Below the pieces are notes generated by a model. It made no database searches and had not been told where the DNA came from. It saw nothing but the letters and a program-made list of their open reading frames with translations. Source: Oscillospiraceae bacterium (GTDB lineage: Bacteria; Bacillota; Clostridia; Oscillospirales; Ruminococcaceae). From it: a stretch of 32,349 bases of DNA. The DNA is taken from contig JAFLUI010000018.1 of the NCBI GenBank assembly GCA_022508825.1, forward strand, positions 1 through 32,349, in the 5' to 3' direction. Of the stretch, positions 7,654 through 14,604 are shown piece by piece. The position numbers and the translations under genes were made by a program. Numbering within the stretch: position 1 is the first letter of the stretch; every line of letters starts with the position of its first letter.

Positions 7654-8544
7654 ATGTCAATCAATTACGCAGAAGGTTATTCAAAGGAGCTTGCAAACGC
7701 TTACGGCTATGTGCTGTACTTCGGAAAGCTCTGGGATACGGAAAACAGCAGAAAGTACAAGACAGTGGACGCTAAGACCATCAAGATCCCCAACATTTCT
7801 ACAGGGGGACGTGTGGACGGCGACCGCAGCAGCATAGGAGATTTCTCTCAGAACTGGGACAACGACTGGGAGGACAAGACTCTCACAAACCACAGAATGT
7901 GGCAGACTCTTGTTCACCCTCAGGACATTGACCAGACCAACACGGCGGCAAGCATCGTGAACATCACAAAGACTATGAATGAGACTCAGAAGTTTCCCGA
8001 AATGGACGCTTACCTTATTTCAAGGCTCTATGAGCTGAAGGATGAGCTGGACGAGATCACTGTCCAGAGTCCCGATGTCCTCAACAAGGAGACTGTCCTT
8101 GACCTGTTCGACGAGATGATGGACGCTATGGACGAGGCTCTTGTGCCGCCCTCCGGCAGGATACTCTATGTGGATACATACACAAAGACTATGATCGACA
8201 ACGCAAGGGAGTCCTACCGCGTAAACGGGGACGATTCCATTATCAAGGCAGTGTCAAGAATCGATGAGGTGGAGGTCATTTCCGTCCCCACTAAGCTGAT
8301 GAAGACCTCCTATGATTTCACAAGCGGCTGGAAGGTGTCCGAGGGTGCGGATCAGGTGAGGATGCTTCTTGTTCACCCGTCCTGTGTGCTTCCTATTGCG
8401 TCCTACTCATTTGCGCAGCTTTCTGAACCCTCCGCAATGTCTCAGGGCAAGTATGTCTATTACGAGGAGTCCTTTGAGGACGTATTTATCCTTGACAAGA
8501 GACATGAGGGCATTCAGATGCTGGTCTGCTCCGTTGAAGACTGA
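7654..8544 (+). CDS. Major capsid protein
   Basis: 296 aa, strong AAAGGATG-type ribosome site, positioned straight after the scaffold. Features that fit an HK97-fold capsid are an N-terminal arm, the IPNISTGGRVDGDRSS segment resembling an E-loop, the Gln/Asn-rich stretch after VHPQDIDQTNTAASI, and a C-terminal half reading IDEVEVISVPTKLM and MLLVHPSCVLPI. Large overlapping ORFs are absent. I assign the role mainly from position and these family-like motifs. Confidence 0.85.
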   Translation: MSINYAEGYSKELANAYGYVLYFGKLWDTENSRKYKTVDAKTIKIPNISTGGRVDGDRSSIGDFSQNWDNDWEDKTLTNHRMWQTLVHPQDIDQTNTAASIVNITKTMNETQKFPEMDAYLISRLYELKDELDEITVQSPDVLNKETVLDLFDEMMDAMDEALVPPSGRILYVDTYTKTMIDNARESYRVNGDDSIIKAVSRIDEVEVISVPTKLMKTSYDFTSGWKVSEGADQVRMLLVHPSCVLPIASYSFAQLSEPSAMSQGKYVYYEESFEDVFILDKRHEGIQMLVCSVED

Positions 8545-8567
8545 TGATGAAACGGGAGGTAATAAAC

Positions 8568-8918
8568 ATGGCATATGCTGATTATGATTATTACTCCGAA
8601 ATTTATAAAGGGACTCTCTCCGAATCCGACTTTGAGCGGCTTTCGGAGCGGGCTTCCGATTACATCGACGGAAGGACGGAATATATTCTCAAAACTGCGG
8701 GCATCCCCGAAGAGCTTGAGGATCGGGTGAAAAAAGCCTGCTGCGCTCTGGCGGAGATCGTGGAAAACGTAAACAACGGCGGCTTCAAGACCTATGAGAC
8801 GGTGGGAAATCATTCGGTGGGGTACACCTCGGGCGTTAAAAAAAGTCCCGAGCAGAAAATGGATGACATCATCCAGCTTTATCTTGCAGACCTTGTAAAA
8901 GCTGTCCGGTGGATATGA
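8568..8918 (+). CDS. Head-tail connector (adaptor) protein
   Basis: 116 aa. It begins MAYADYDYYSEIYKG and continues ERLSERASDYIDGRTEYIL and KKACCALAEIVE, the helical pattern of gp6/gp15-like adaptors that dock under the portal. The start at 8568 has GGGAGG upstream; the ORF remains open 24 bases earlier without a ribosome site. It is the first of three joining genes between capsid and tail tube. Confidence 0.75.
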   Translation: MAYADYDYYSEIYKGTLSESDFERLSERASDYIDGRTEYILKTAGIPEELEDRVKKACCALAEIVENVNNGGFKTYETVGNHSVGYTSGVKKSPEQKMDDIIQLYLADLVKAVRWI

Positions 8919-8935
8919 GCAGGGAGGGGATATTT

Positions 8936-9244
8936 ATGATAACAAACACTTTCTGTACCATTGTCCGCATGAATAAGGGCGGAGGTCATGATGTGGTGGC
9001 GTCATATCCCTGTATGTGGCAGGAGGTGGACGGTTTCACCGCAAAAAGATACGGAGAGGACAACGCGGACACGGCGGATATCTATATCCCCGACATAAAC
9101 GCAAATGTCAGAAAGGGCGATCTTATTTTCCGCGGCGAAGGTCCAGAAGCTTCTGACACCTCTGCCATGCTGACTATAATGACAGTCGCCCGCCACGATT
9201 ACGGCAGGGATGAGATGCGGCACGTCAGGTTATGCGCACGCTGA
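8936..9244 (+). CDS. Putative head-closure protein
   Basis: 102 aa, start at 8936 after AGGGAGGGGA. It is beta-rich, with repeated short strands (TFCTIVRMNK, ADIYIPDI, DLIFRGEG, MLTIMTVARHDYG). The pattern fits stopper or head-closure proteins, which seal the connector after packaging. The call comes from order (adaptor, closure, tail terminator) and fold character. The next gene starts after a 16-base gap. Confidence 0.6.
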   Translation: MITNTFCTIVRMNKGGGHDVVASYPCMWQEVDGFTAKRYGEDNADTADIYIPDINANVRKGDLIFRGEGPEASDTSAMLTIMTVARHDYGRDEMRHVRLCAR

Positions 9245-9260
9245 AAGGAGGCTTGACTGT

Positions 9261-9680
9261 ATGTCACAAAGCATTATTGAGGGTCTGCAGGATTACTTTT
9301 CGGAGTGTCCGCTTCTGGAAGAGATGTCCGACGGATTCATCGACTGGACATCCGATGCTGCAGGCTGCTACGGCATCATCACTGACGGGGACACCGAAAT
9401 AAAAAAATTTATTTCCGGCGGCGGGAAAAGAGAGTACAGCTTCACTCTGCAGATACGTCTTGATGCGGAGGATAAGCGTTCCGTCAAAAATCCGGAGTGG
9501 ACAGAAAAAATGAAGCAGTGGTGTGCTGCTCAGAACGCCGCAAAAAATTTTCCCGGTATGCCTGAGGGGTGCGTCCCCACAAAAATTTCGGCAGAGGGGG
9601 GAGTCCTTTGCGAAAGGGACAGAACAGGCAGGACCGGTCTGTATAAAATAAGGTTCAGATTAAACTATATCAAAAATTAA
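9261..9680 (+). CDS. Putative tail terminator / tail completion protein
   Basis: 139 aa, start at 9261 with AAAGGAGG upstream. It begins MSQSIIEGLQDYFSECPLLEE and contains CYGIITDGDTEIKKFISGGG and a strand pair YSFTLQIRLD / YKIRFRLNY. This is typical of the minor protein encoded just before the tail tube in Firmicutes siphophages, which caps the tail and joins it to the head. Position is the main support. Confidence 0.65.
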   Translation: MSQSIIEGLQDYFSECPLLEEMSDGFIDWTSDAAGCYGIITDGDTEIKKFISGGGKREYSFTLQIRLDAEDKRSVKNPEWTEKMKQWCAAQNAAKNFPGMPEGCVPTKISAEGGVLCERDRTGRTGLYKIRFRLNYIKN

Positions 9681-9694
9681 GGAGGAAATATTTT

Positions 9695-10234
9695 ATGAGT
9701 ATTTACAAACCGACAGATGAAAAAACAATTGAGGCTGCTGCGCAGCGTACCGACATTGCCCACTATATGGAGGTCTCGGGAGTGGCAGGAGTGAGCGGAG
9801 ACGGTGACGTGTGGGCCCTGATGGGCGCAGGCTGGACGTCCAACACGGAAAGTCCTTCGGCGCAGACCAAGGAGCGCAAGTACATCAATGAGAAGTCCGC
9901 CCGCAAGAACATCACAAGCTATGCGCCGTCCTTTTCCTTTGAGACGCTGCTGATGTTCAACAAGCCTGAGGTCAGAAAAATTTACGACATCTACACAAAG
10001 CGCAAGACAGGCATTGACGCTGTTGTCACTATGATAACCGTTGACCTTTTTGACACTCCAAAGGGCGGAAGCTATCCTGCAAGAAAAGGCAACTATGCGG
10101 TAGAGGTCAGCTCCTGCGACGACGATGACGACATGATAATCAAGGGCAATCTCAACGGTCAGGGCGATGAGGATATGGGCTGGTTCGATCCGTCTACAGG
10201 CACATGGAGCGACACCGATCCATCAGAGGACTGA
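9695..10234 (+). CDS. Major tail tube protein
   Basis: 179 aa, AAGGAGG 9 bases before the start. It follows the tail terminator and precedes the chaperones, the standard place for the tube protein. Motifs include YMEVSGVAGVSGDGDVWALMG, the SARKNITSYAPSFSFE block and VEVSSCDDDDDMIIKGNLNGQG near the end, a pattern common to Clostridia phage tube proteins. A strong hairpin follows the gene, as expected for a product made in large excess over downstream proteins. Confidence 0.8.
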   Translation: MSIYKPTDEKTIEAAAQRTDIAHYMEVSGVAGVSGDGDVWALMGAGWTSNTESPSAQTKERKYINEKSARKNITSYAPSFSFETLLMFNKPEVRKIYDIYTKRKTGIDAVVTMITVDLFDTPKGGSYPARKGNYAVEVSSCDDDDDMIIKGNLNGQGDEDMGWFDPSTGTWSDTDPSED

Positions 10235-10245
10235 TAAGAAAAAAG

Positions 10246-10290
10246 GAGTCCCCGTCTCACAAAAATGCGGGCGGGGGACTCTTAAAAATT
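10246..10290 (+). terminator. Intercistronic hairpin after the tail tube gene
   Basis: GAGTCCCCG (10246-10254) pairs with CGGGGGACTC (10272-10281) around a 17-base loop, followed by TTAAAAATTAAATTTT. The T-run is weak, so it probably ends transcription only in part, or protects the 3' end of the tube message, lowering expression of later tail genes. Confidence 0.6.
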
Positions 10291-10313
10291 AAATTTTGAA
10301 AGGATGATATTTT

Positions 10314-10709
10314 ATGAGATCAAACACTAAAAATTCTATTGAAAACGGCGTTGTAAAGGCAGGGGAGTTTTCCTACAGCAAAAAGCCGAGGATCCTTAAA
10401 GCATACGGCAAGGAATACGAGATCCCCGTAAAGACCATTGAATTTTCCGACAAGATAGTAGCTGCGGCTAAGGCTATTGCAAATACAGCGGGCGCATCGA
10501 GCGCAAGGGACACGGCAGAAAAAATAAAAAGCGGCATTGCGCTTTTCATAGGCGAGGAAGAGGCAGAGAGAATTTTCCCTGCGGAAAATTTTGACCGGAC
10601 CGACATAGATGAGATAACGAGCTTCTGGCTGGCTCTTAATGCCGAGCTGGTACAGGGTCAGGAGGATCTGATCTCACGGTACACTAAATCAAAGGCGATG
10701 AAAATATGA
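10314..10709 (+). CDS. Tail assembly chaperone, first of pair (gpG-like position)
   Basis: 131 aa, with a ribosome site GAAAGGATGAT. A beta-strand start (KAYGKEYEIPVKTIEFSD) is followed by an all-helical body, typical of siphophage proteins encoded between tube and tape measure. The ATG of the next gene overlaps its stop (ATGA), so the pair is coupled by overlap and not by the frameshift used in phage lambda G/GT. Chaperones coat the tape measure before the tube forms. Confidence 0.7.
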   Translation: MRSNTKNSIENGVVKAGEFSYSKKPRILKAYGKEYEIPVKTIEFSDKIVAAAKAIANTAGASSARDTAEKIKSGIALFIGEEEAERIFPAENFDRTDIDEITSFWLALNAELVQGQEDLISRYTKSKAMKI

Positions 10710-11290
10710 GGTGGAGTGTTACAAACGGATTTCTGCCGGCGGCTTACGAATATGGGGACAGGGTCTATGAGCTGCAGACGGATTTCCGTGACTGGATAAG
10801 GTTTGATCTGCTTCTGACGGATCCCGATATCTGCATCGGTGAAAAGGCAGAAAAGCTTAAGGAGATCATTTTTCCTGTAGTCCCCGACGATGATAATATC
10901 ATGGATTTTATCATGTGGTTCTATAACTGCGGCGAGACCCGTCAGCAGTCCGGGGAGAAAAATCAGACGGCGAAAAAGCAGTCCCCCGTATATTCATACG
11001 AGCATGATTTCGGTTATATTTTCGCGGCGTTTATGGAGCTGTACGGCATAGATCTGGTGAGTGTCCCCTATCTTCACTGGTGGAAATTCAAGGCGCTGTT
11101 TGCGTCCCTGCATGACTGTAAGTTTACGGATATTGTGGGGTACCGCTCCGAAAGGATCACCTCGAAGACGCCCGAATACCGGAAGCAGTTCCTTAAGGAT
11201 ATGAAGAAGACTTATGCGCTGCCCCATTCGCTGTCCGAACAGCAGAAGATAGATGAGCTGAAGATGATGAAGGAGAAAATGGGGTACTGA
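10706..11290 (+). CDS. Gp15-like tail assembly chaperone, second of pair
   Basis: 194 aa. The N-terminus YELQTDFRDWIRFDLLLTDPDI, the central MDFIMWFYNCGE and the C-terminal KFTDIVGYRSERITSKTPEY match the pattern of the phage Gp15 family that lies just before tape measures. In other phages the tape measure follows at once; here 3.3 kb of minus-strand genes intervene before TMP at 14605. The overlap with the previous gene is four bases. Confidence 0.8.
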   Translation: MRWSVTNGFLPAAYEYGDRVYELQTDFRDWIRFDLLLTDPDICIGEKAEKLKEIIFPVVPDDDNIMDFIMWFYNCGETRQQSGEKNQTAKKQSPVYSYEHDFGYIFAAFMELYGIDLVSVPYLHWWKFKALFASLHDCKFTDIVGYRSERITSKTPEYRKQFLKDMKKTYALPHSLSEQQKIDELKMMKEKMGY

Positions 11291-11292
11291 AA

Positions 11293-11323
11293 AATAATTC
11301 CGCCGTCGTTTTTTGCACGGCGG
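11293..11323 (-). terminator. Minus-strand terminator at the edge of the moron block
   Basis: CCGCCGT (11300-11306) pairs with ACGGCGG (11317-11323). On the minus strand it is followed by AATTATTTTT, so it stops leftward transcription before it runs into the tail chaperone genes. It corresponds in place and form to the hairpin at 76-96. Confidence 0.65.
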
Positions 11324-11332
11324 CGGGGTTAT

Positions 11333-11390
11333 AAAATCAAAGGGTGTGTTCAAAATGCTTTAATAAAAATGCCGCTGGGAAGCGGCGGGG
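11333..11390 (-). repeat. Inter-cassette repeat, copy A, including a terminator
   Basis: About 58 bp. On the plus strand it reads AATCAAAGGGTGTGTTCAAA, then TGCTTTAATAAAAATGCCGC and TGGGAAGCGGCGGGG. GCCGCT (11371-11376) and AGCGGC (11381-11386) pair, and on the minus strand ATTTTTATT follows, so it is the terminator of the gene whose stop is at 11393. Copies B, C and D follow the same layout. Confidence 0.75.
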
Positions 11391-11392
11391 AG

Positions 11393-11968
11393 TTACATTC
11401 TTGACAGCAGGTCGGTCTTTTTGGACTGGAATTCTTCTTCGGTGATAATGCCTTTGTCACGCAGTCCGGCAAGCTTTTCGATCTGGTCGGTGATGTCGGG
11501 CTGTAGGGCGTTGGGCTGTGGGGAGCTGCTCTGTGCAGCGTGCTGGGATTTGTAGTTGTTGACTGCGGTTTCAAATTCTTGATTGATTTGATGTAGTTCT
11601 TCTAGGCGACTGGCTACTTCAATGGAGTAAATTTTCGTAGGACATTGGATTTCAATATGACCATTTGCCAATTTATTCAATGTACAATGTACCGAAATGA
11701 CGTCATTGAGTGGGATTGATTCCGAAGTAACAACTTTAAGTGATCGGCTTTTAAAAAATATTCGTTTATCAGTTAAAAAGATAACTCCGATAAATTTCTC
11801 TGTTTTATTTGTGCCGATATATGTTACTGATAAGTTTGTGATTTCAGCAAACAGGACAGTTTCATTTTCTTCAAGCATTTTTTCAGCATCTTCTATTGCT
11901 TCTTTTAGATGACGAAAGATAAATAAAATATTAAACTTTTTTATTGCCTTTTGTGTATCTTCACGCAT
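11393..11968 (-). CDS. Moron: PH-like domain plus C-terminal SHOCT domain protein (copy 1)
   Basis: 191 aa. A helical N-terminus (about 1-35) is followed by a PH/GRAM-like beta domain (about 38-135) with the typical GVIFLTDKRIFF strand pair, then a Ser/Gln/Pro linker and a C-terminal SHOCT motif (KLAGLRDKGIITEEEFQSKK). Proteins of this type are common in phage and conjugative elements and often modulate membranes or partner proteins; the precise role is unknown. No signal peptide is seen. The C-terminal 60 residues and their DNA are nearly identical to those of the gene at 13926-14486, while the N-terminal halves have diverged strongly. It has its own promoter, ribosome site and terminator. 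Confidence 0.8.
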   Translation of the reverse strand: MREDTQKAIKKFNILFIFRHLKEAIEDAEKMLEENETVLFAEITNLSVTYIGTNKTEKFIGVIFLTDKRIFFKSRSLKVVTSESIPLNDVISVHCTLNKLANGHIEIQCPTKIYSIEVASRLEELHQINQEFETAVNNYKSQHAAQSSSPQPNALQPDITDQIEKLAGLRDKGIITEEEFQSKKTDLLSRM

Positions 11969-11997
11969 AATAATGACCTCCTAAGTGAATTTACATA

Positions 11998-12026
11998 ATT
12001 ATAGCATATTTTGAAGATGGTTGCAA
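11998..12026 (-). promoter_or_regulatory. Promoter of SHOCT gene copy 1
   Basis: On the minus strand, TTGCAA (12021-12026), a 17-base spacer and TATAAT (11998-12003). An AGGAGGTC ribosome site follows at 11975-11982. Confidence 0.75.
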
Positions 12027-12033
12027 GCGACAC

Positions 12034-12092
12034 AAAAAAATCAAAGGGTGTGTTCAGAATGTTTTAATAAAAATGCTGCTGGGGAGCGGCGG
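12034..12092 (-). repeat. Inter-cassette repeat, copy B, with a weakened terminator
   Basis: Same layout as copy A. The stem is GCTGCT (12075-12080) and AGCGGC (12085-12090), giving one C-A mismatch in the minus-strand transcript, so termination after the zinc-finger gene may be leaky. Confidence 0.7.
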
Positions 12093-12111
12093 AGGAATAC
12101 AATATAATGAT

Positions 12112-13098
12112 TTATTTTTTAAAACGCCCCAAAAGCCCTTTCTTTTCGGTATCTGTTCTTTGTTCGATTCCGGGTACAGGGCGCACAGTTCCGCAGTTGG
12201 GACAGGTTTTATTTGTTGCTTTATTTTTTAAGTCGCATTTAGGGCAAAACCAATCTTTATCATCGTATAAATCAGATGATGGAAGTGGCAGAGGTTCAGC
12301 AGGATCAGCAGATACAGTGTGACCAACAGGCTTTCTGCTTCTATGAACACCGGGTCGTGGTTCACCGCAGTTTATGCAGTTTGAAACTGTTCCGCCGTTT
12401 GAATAATCACATTCGGGACAGCGCCAGTTCTGATTTCCTATACTGATATTTTGTGGCTTTGGTTCGTGGACAACGGTACTCAATCCATATTGTGCATATG
12501 CTGTTTCAACAGGCGGTGTATTCTGGGCAAGCCTTATTTGTGCAAGAACGGTTTCTATTTTATCCATGGCGATTCTGCTAAGTATGGAATCCTGGGGGAC
12601 TCTCTCATTTATAAGCGGTATTTTTGCATTAGAGTATGTAGGAGTTTTTAACAGTACACGGATATATAACTCGTCGATATATTTCTTTTCGTTCACTTTG
12701 GCAGTCGCTCCTGCGATTATCCCAAAATCTCTGCTGATAGCTGAGCCAATAATGGAGCGGGTTATCATGGAGCTTGTACTCGTCTTGAATACAGATGAAC
12801 CGTTTTGTACTAATTCCGCATCAATAATATCCTGATAGTGAAAATAAACACCATTATATCCTGTTGTGGGCATAAAGCGTATCATCTGATGAACGCTGTC
12901 AATTTCAAAAGAGCCTGTTGCGAGAGGATATTCGGCAGTCGGTCGGAATGATGAATATGGAGCTAATGGTTTTTGTTTAGCCAATGGAACAGAATTGCTG
13001 TCTTGTTTAACATCATCACTGGGCGGAACATATAGTTTAGCTCCGCAGTTCCAGCAAAATTCCCCTTCGGCTTGCTTGCCGCATTTACTGCAAAACAT
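12112..13098 (-). CDS. Moron: zinc-ribbon, PH-like domain and two RanBP2-type zinc fingers
   Basis: 328 aa. An N-terminal zinc ribbon has Cys3, Cys6, Cys15 and Cys18. Residues about 60-190 form a beta domain with GSFEIDSVHQMIRF and YFHYQDIIDAELV, resembling bacterial PH-like domains, plus a glycine-rich helix. Two fingers with the W-x-C-x2-C-x3-N-x6-C-x2-C pattern of RanBP2 fingers follow (Trp225 to Cys244; Trp283 to Cys302). No signal peptide is present, so it is cytoplasmic. RanBP2 fingers bind ubiquitin or single-stranded RNA in eukaryotes; in this phage setting the partner is unknown. AGGAGGTC lies before the ATG, and it has its own promoter. Confidence 0.8.
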   Translation of the reverse strand: MFCSKCGKQAEGEFCWNCGAKLYVPPSDDVKQDSNSVPLAKQKPLAPYSSFRPTAEYPLATGSFEIDSVHQMIRFMPTTGYNGVYFHYQDIIDAELVQNGSSVFKTSTSSMITRSIIGSAISRDFGIIAGATAKVNEKKYIDELYIRVLLKTPTYSNAKIPLINERVPQDSILSRIAMDKIETVLAQIRLAQNTPPVETAYAQYGLSTVVHEPKPQNISIGNQNWRCPECDYSNGGTVSNCINCGEPRPGVHRSRKPVGHTVSADPAEPLPLPSSDLYDDKDWFCPKCDLKNKATNKTCPNCGTVRPVPGIEQRTDTEKKGLLGRFKK

Positions 13099-13143
13099 TG
13101 TAAGACCTCCTGATTGTATTTTTAGTATGAAATAATTTAATTA

Positions 13144-13172
13144 ATTATATCATATGCATGGGTATTTTTCAA
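13144..13172 (-). promoter_or_regulatory. Promoter of the zinc-finger moron
   Basis: On the minus strand, TTGAAA (13167-13172), a 17-base spacer and TATAAT (13144-13149). The spacer (AATACCCATGCATATGA) differs at only one base from that of the lipoprotein promoter at 13827-13855, so promoter and terminator were copied together with the gene unit. Confidence 0.8.
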
Positions 13173-13179
13173 GCGGTAC

Positions 13180-13239
13180 AAAAAATCAAAGGAAGTGTTC
13201 AAAATGGTTTAATAAAAATGCCGCTGGGGAGCGGCGGGG
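13180..13239 (-). repeat. Inter-cassette repeat, copy C, including a terminator
   Basis: Same layout as copy A, with GCCGCT (13220-13225), loop GGGG and AGCGGC (13230-13235). On the minus strand ATTTTTATT follows. It directly abuts the stop of the lipoprotein gene at 13240. Confidence 0.75.
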
Positions 13240-13794
13240 TTATTCTTCTATATCTGAATCTGATCTTGTGGAATCACTGCCGGGACGGTATTCCTCTATA
13301 GATATATGCATATATAAATTATCATTAGCGGAAAAAACAACACGGCGATTTTCGGTACTGATATTCAGAATGGTTCTATCACTGTACTGTGAATCTATCT
13401 GCACTTCTCCCGGATAGCGTCGTAAAATCTCTTCTTTTACAGCGTTATAGTCATTCATAAATTGATTCGGCGTATATTCATCATTAGGAAAACTATAATC
13501 AACACGACAAAGCACATTAGCATCTCTTTTTAAAGAATATATTACATCAACATCGCTGATATTAAAGTGTTCTTCGTGCATATACCATATGTCGTTGTAA
13601 TCACGATCGTCATCATCTGTTTCAAAAATGATATCAGGTTCTTTTCCAAGAAAATTGATGATTTCATCTTTGGTCATACCAAAGGTAATACCGTCAAATT
13701 CTTCGGCAGGGTCGATTTGAGTTTGAACAGATTTACTATTGCAAGCTGAAAATAGCATGATGACAGAAATGATAATTAACATAAATTTTTTCAT
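13240..13794 (-). CDS. Moron lipoprotein with one BamE/BLIP-like domain
   Basis: 184 aa. The signal peptide MKKFMLIIISVIMLFSAC ends in a lipobox with Cys18. One domain follows, with DPAEEFDGITFGMTKDEI, FLGKEPD, VKEEILRRYP and STENRRVVFS. These are the same landmarks found twice in the lipoprotein at 104-1093; the leader peptides are also nearly the same. It should be anchored on the outer face of the membrane. It sits in the block of minus-strand genes beside the TMP and has its own promoter. A surface-blocking (superinfection exclusion) role is plausible but unproven. The tail after the domain is acidic and Ser-rich. Confidence 0.8.
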   Translation of the reverse strand: MKKFMLIIISVIMLFSACNSKSVQTQIDPAEEFDGITFGMTKDEIINFLGKEPDIIFETDDDDRDYNDIWYMHEEHFNISDVDVIYSLKRDANVLCRVDYSFPNDEYTPNQFMNDYNAVKEEILRRYPGEVQIDSQYSDRTILNISTENRRVVFSANDNLYMHISIEEYRPGSDSTRSDSDIEE

Positions 13795-13826
13795 GACATA
13801 AGCTCCTATGTAAATATGTTTGCTTA

Positions 13827-13855
13827 ATTATATCATATGCAAGGGTATTTTTCAA
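13827..13855 (-). promoter_or_regulatory. Promoter of the single-domain moron lipoprotein
   Basis: On the minus strand, TTGAAA (13850-13855), a 17-base spacer AATACCCTTGCATATGA and TATAAT (13827-13832). Almost identical to the promoter at 13144-13172. Confidence 0.8.
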
Positions 13856-13861
13856 GAGGTA

Positions 13862-13922
13862 CAAAAAAATCAAAGGGCGTGATCAAAATGCTTTAATAAA
13901 AATGCCGCTGGGAAGCGGCGGG
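13862..13922 (-). repeat. Inter-cassette repeat, copy D, including a terminator
   Basis: Same layout as copy A, with GCCGCT (13904-13909), loop GGGA and AGCGGC (13914-13919). Together with the adjoining SHOCT coding end it forms a direct repeat of about 250 bp with 11333-11584. Confidence 0.75.
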
Positions 13923-13925
13923 AAG

Positions 13926-14486
13926 TTACATTCTCGACAGCAGGTCGGTCTTTTTGGACTGAAATTCTTCTTCGGTGATAATGCCTTTGTCACGGAGTCC
14001 GGCAAGCTTTGCGATCTCTTCGGTGATGTCGGGTTGTGGGGCGGCATTTGGCTGTGGGGAGCTGCTCTGTGCGGGGTGCTGGGATTTGTAGTTGTTTACG
14101 GCGGTTTCAAATTCTTGATAAACTTGTTTCAATATATTTAAATTACCTGTGAGTGCAATTGATTGTTTTTTTGTTGGGCTGTTAATTTCAATATAAGCAT
14201 ATGTCTTATCAGTTGTGAAATTTACAGAAGTAACCTCACCAAGAGACGTTGATTCTGTAGTATACCTGTTTAAGAAACCACGGGAATTGGAAAAAATTCT
14301 TTTATCAGTCAAGAACAAAACTTGTGGGACACCATTCCTTCTTCCTGGTCTTTTTAATTTAGTTGGCGTAACAAACAGAACAGTTTCATCATCATCCAAC
14401 ATCGCTTCGGCAATTTCAATATGTTTTTGGCTTCCGGAAGCATTTATTCTGAACTTTTCTATGGCTCGTTCTACATCATTACGCAT
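13926..14486 (-). CDS. Moron: PH-like domain plus C-terminal SHOCT domain protein (copy 2)
   Basis: 186 aa. It has the same architecture as 11393-11968: a helical start, a PH/GRAM-like domain with VLFLTDKRIFSNSRG, a Gln/Pro linker and a SHOCT motif. ATG 14486 is preferred because AAGGAG lies 8 bases upstream and the paralogue also begins MR-D; a GTG six bases earlier would be only 2 bases from the ribosome site. The C-terminal third matches the paralogue almost base for base, while the rest is only distantly similar. It is the moron nearest to the tape measure, and the two are divergent. Confidence 0.8.
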   Translation of the reverse strand: MRNDVERAIEKFRINASGSQKHIEIAEAMLDDDETVLFVTPTKLKRPGRRNGVPQVLFLTDKRIFSNSRGFLNRYTTESTSLGEVTSVNFTTDKTYAYIEINSPTKKQSIALTGNLNILKQVYQEFETAVNNYKSQHPAQSSSPQPNAAPQPDITEEIAKLAGLRDKGIITEEEFQSKKTDLLSRM

Positions 14487-14518
14487 ATTCACAACTCCTT
14501 TTATGCTAATTGTTATTT

Positions 14519-14547
14519 ATTATATCATGTTTAGAAATGAATTTCAA
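14519..14547 (-). promoter_or_regulatory. Promoter of SHOCT gene copy 2
   Basis: On the minus strand, TTGAAA (14542-14547), a 17-base spacer and TATAAT (14519-14524). I see no convincing plus-strand promoter for the tape measure in this 118-bp gap, so TMP probably depends on read-through across the moron block. Confidence 0.75.
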
Positions 14548-14604
14548 GCATTAATAAAATAAACTTGATTATTCGTAACTATAAAATTTTGTGAGGTGTT
14601 TAAA

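Noticed and set aside
11333-13922. Spaced repeats as a CRISPR array
   Set aside because: Repeats are about 60 bp, separated by whole genes, and each contains a terminator; there are no short uniform spacers and no cas genes.
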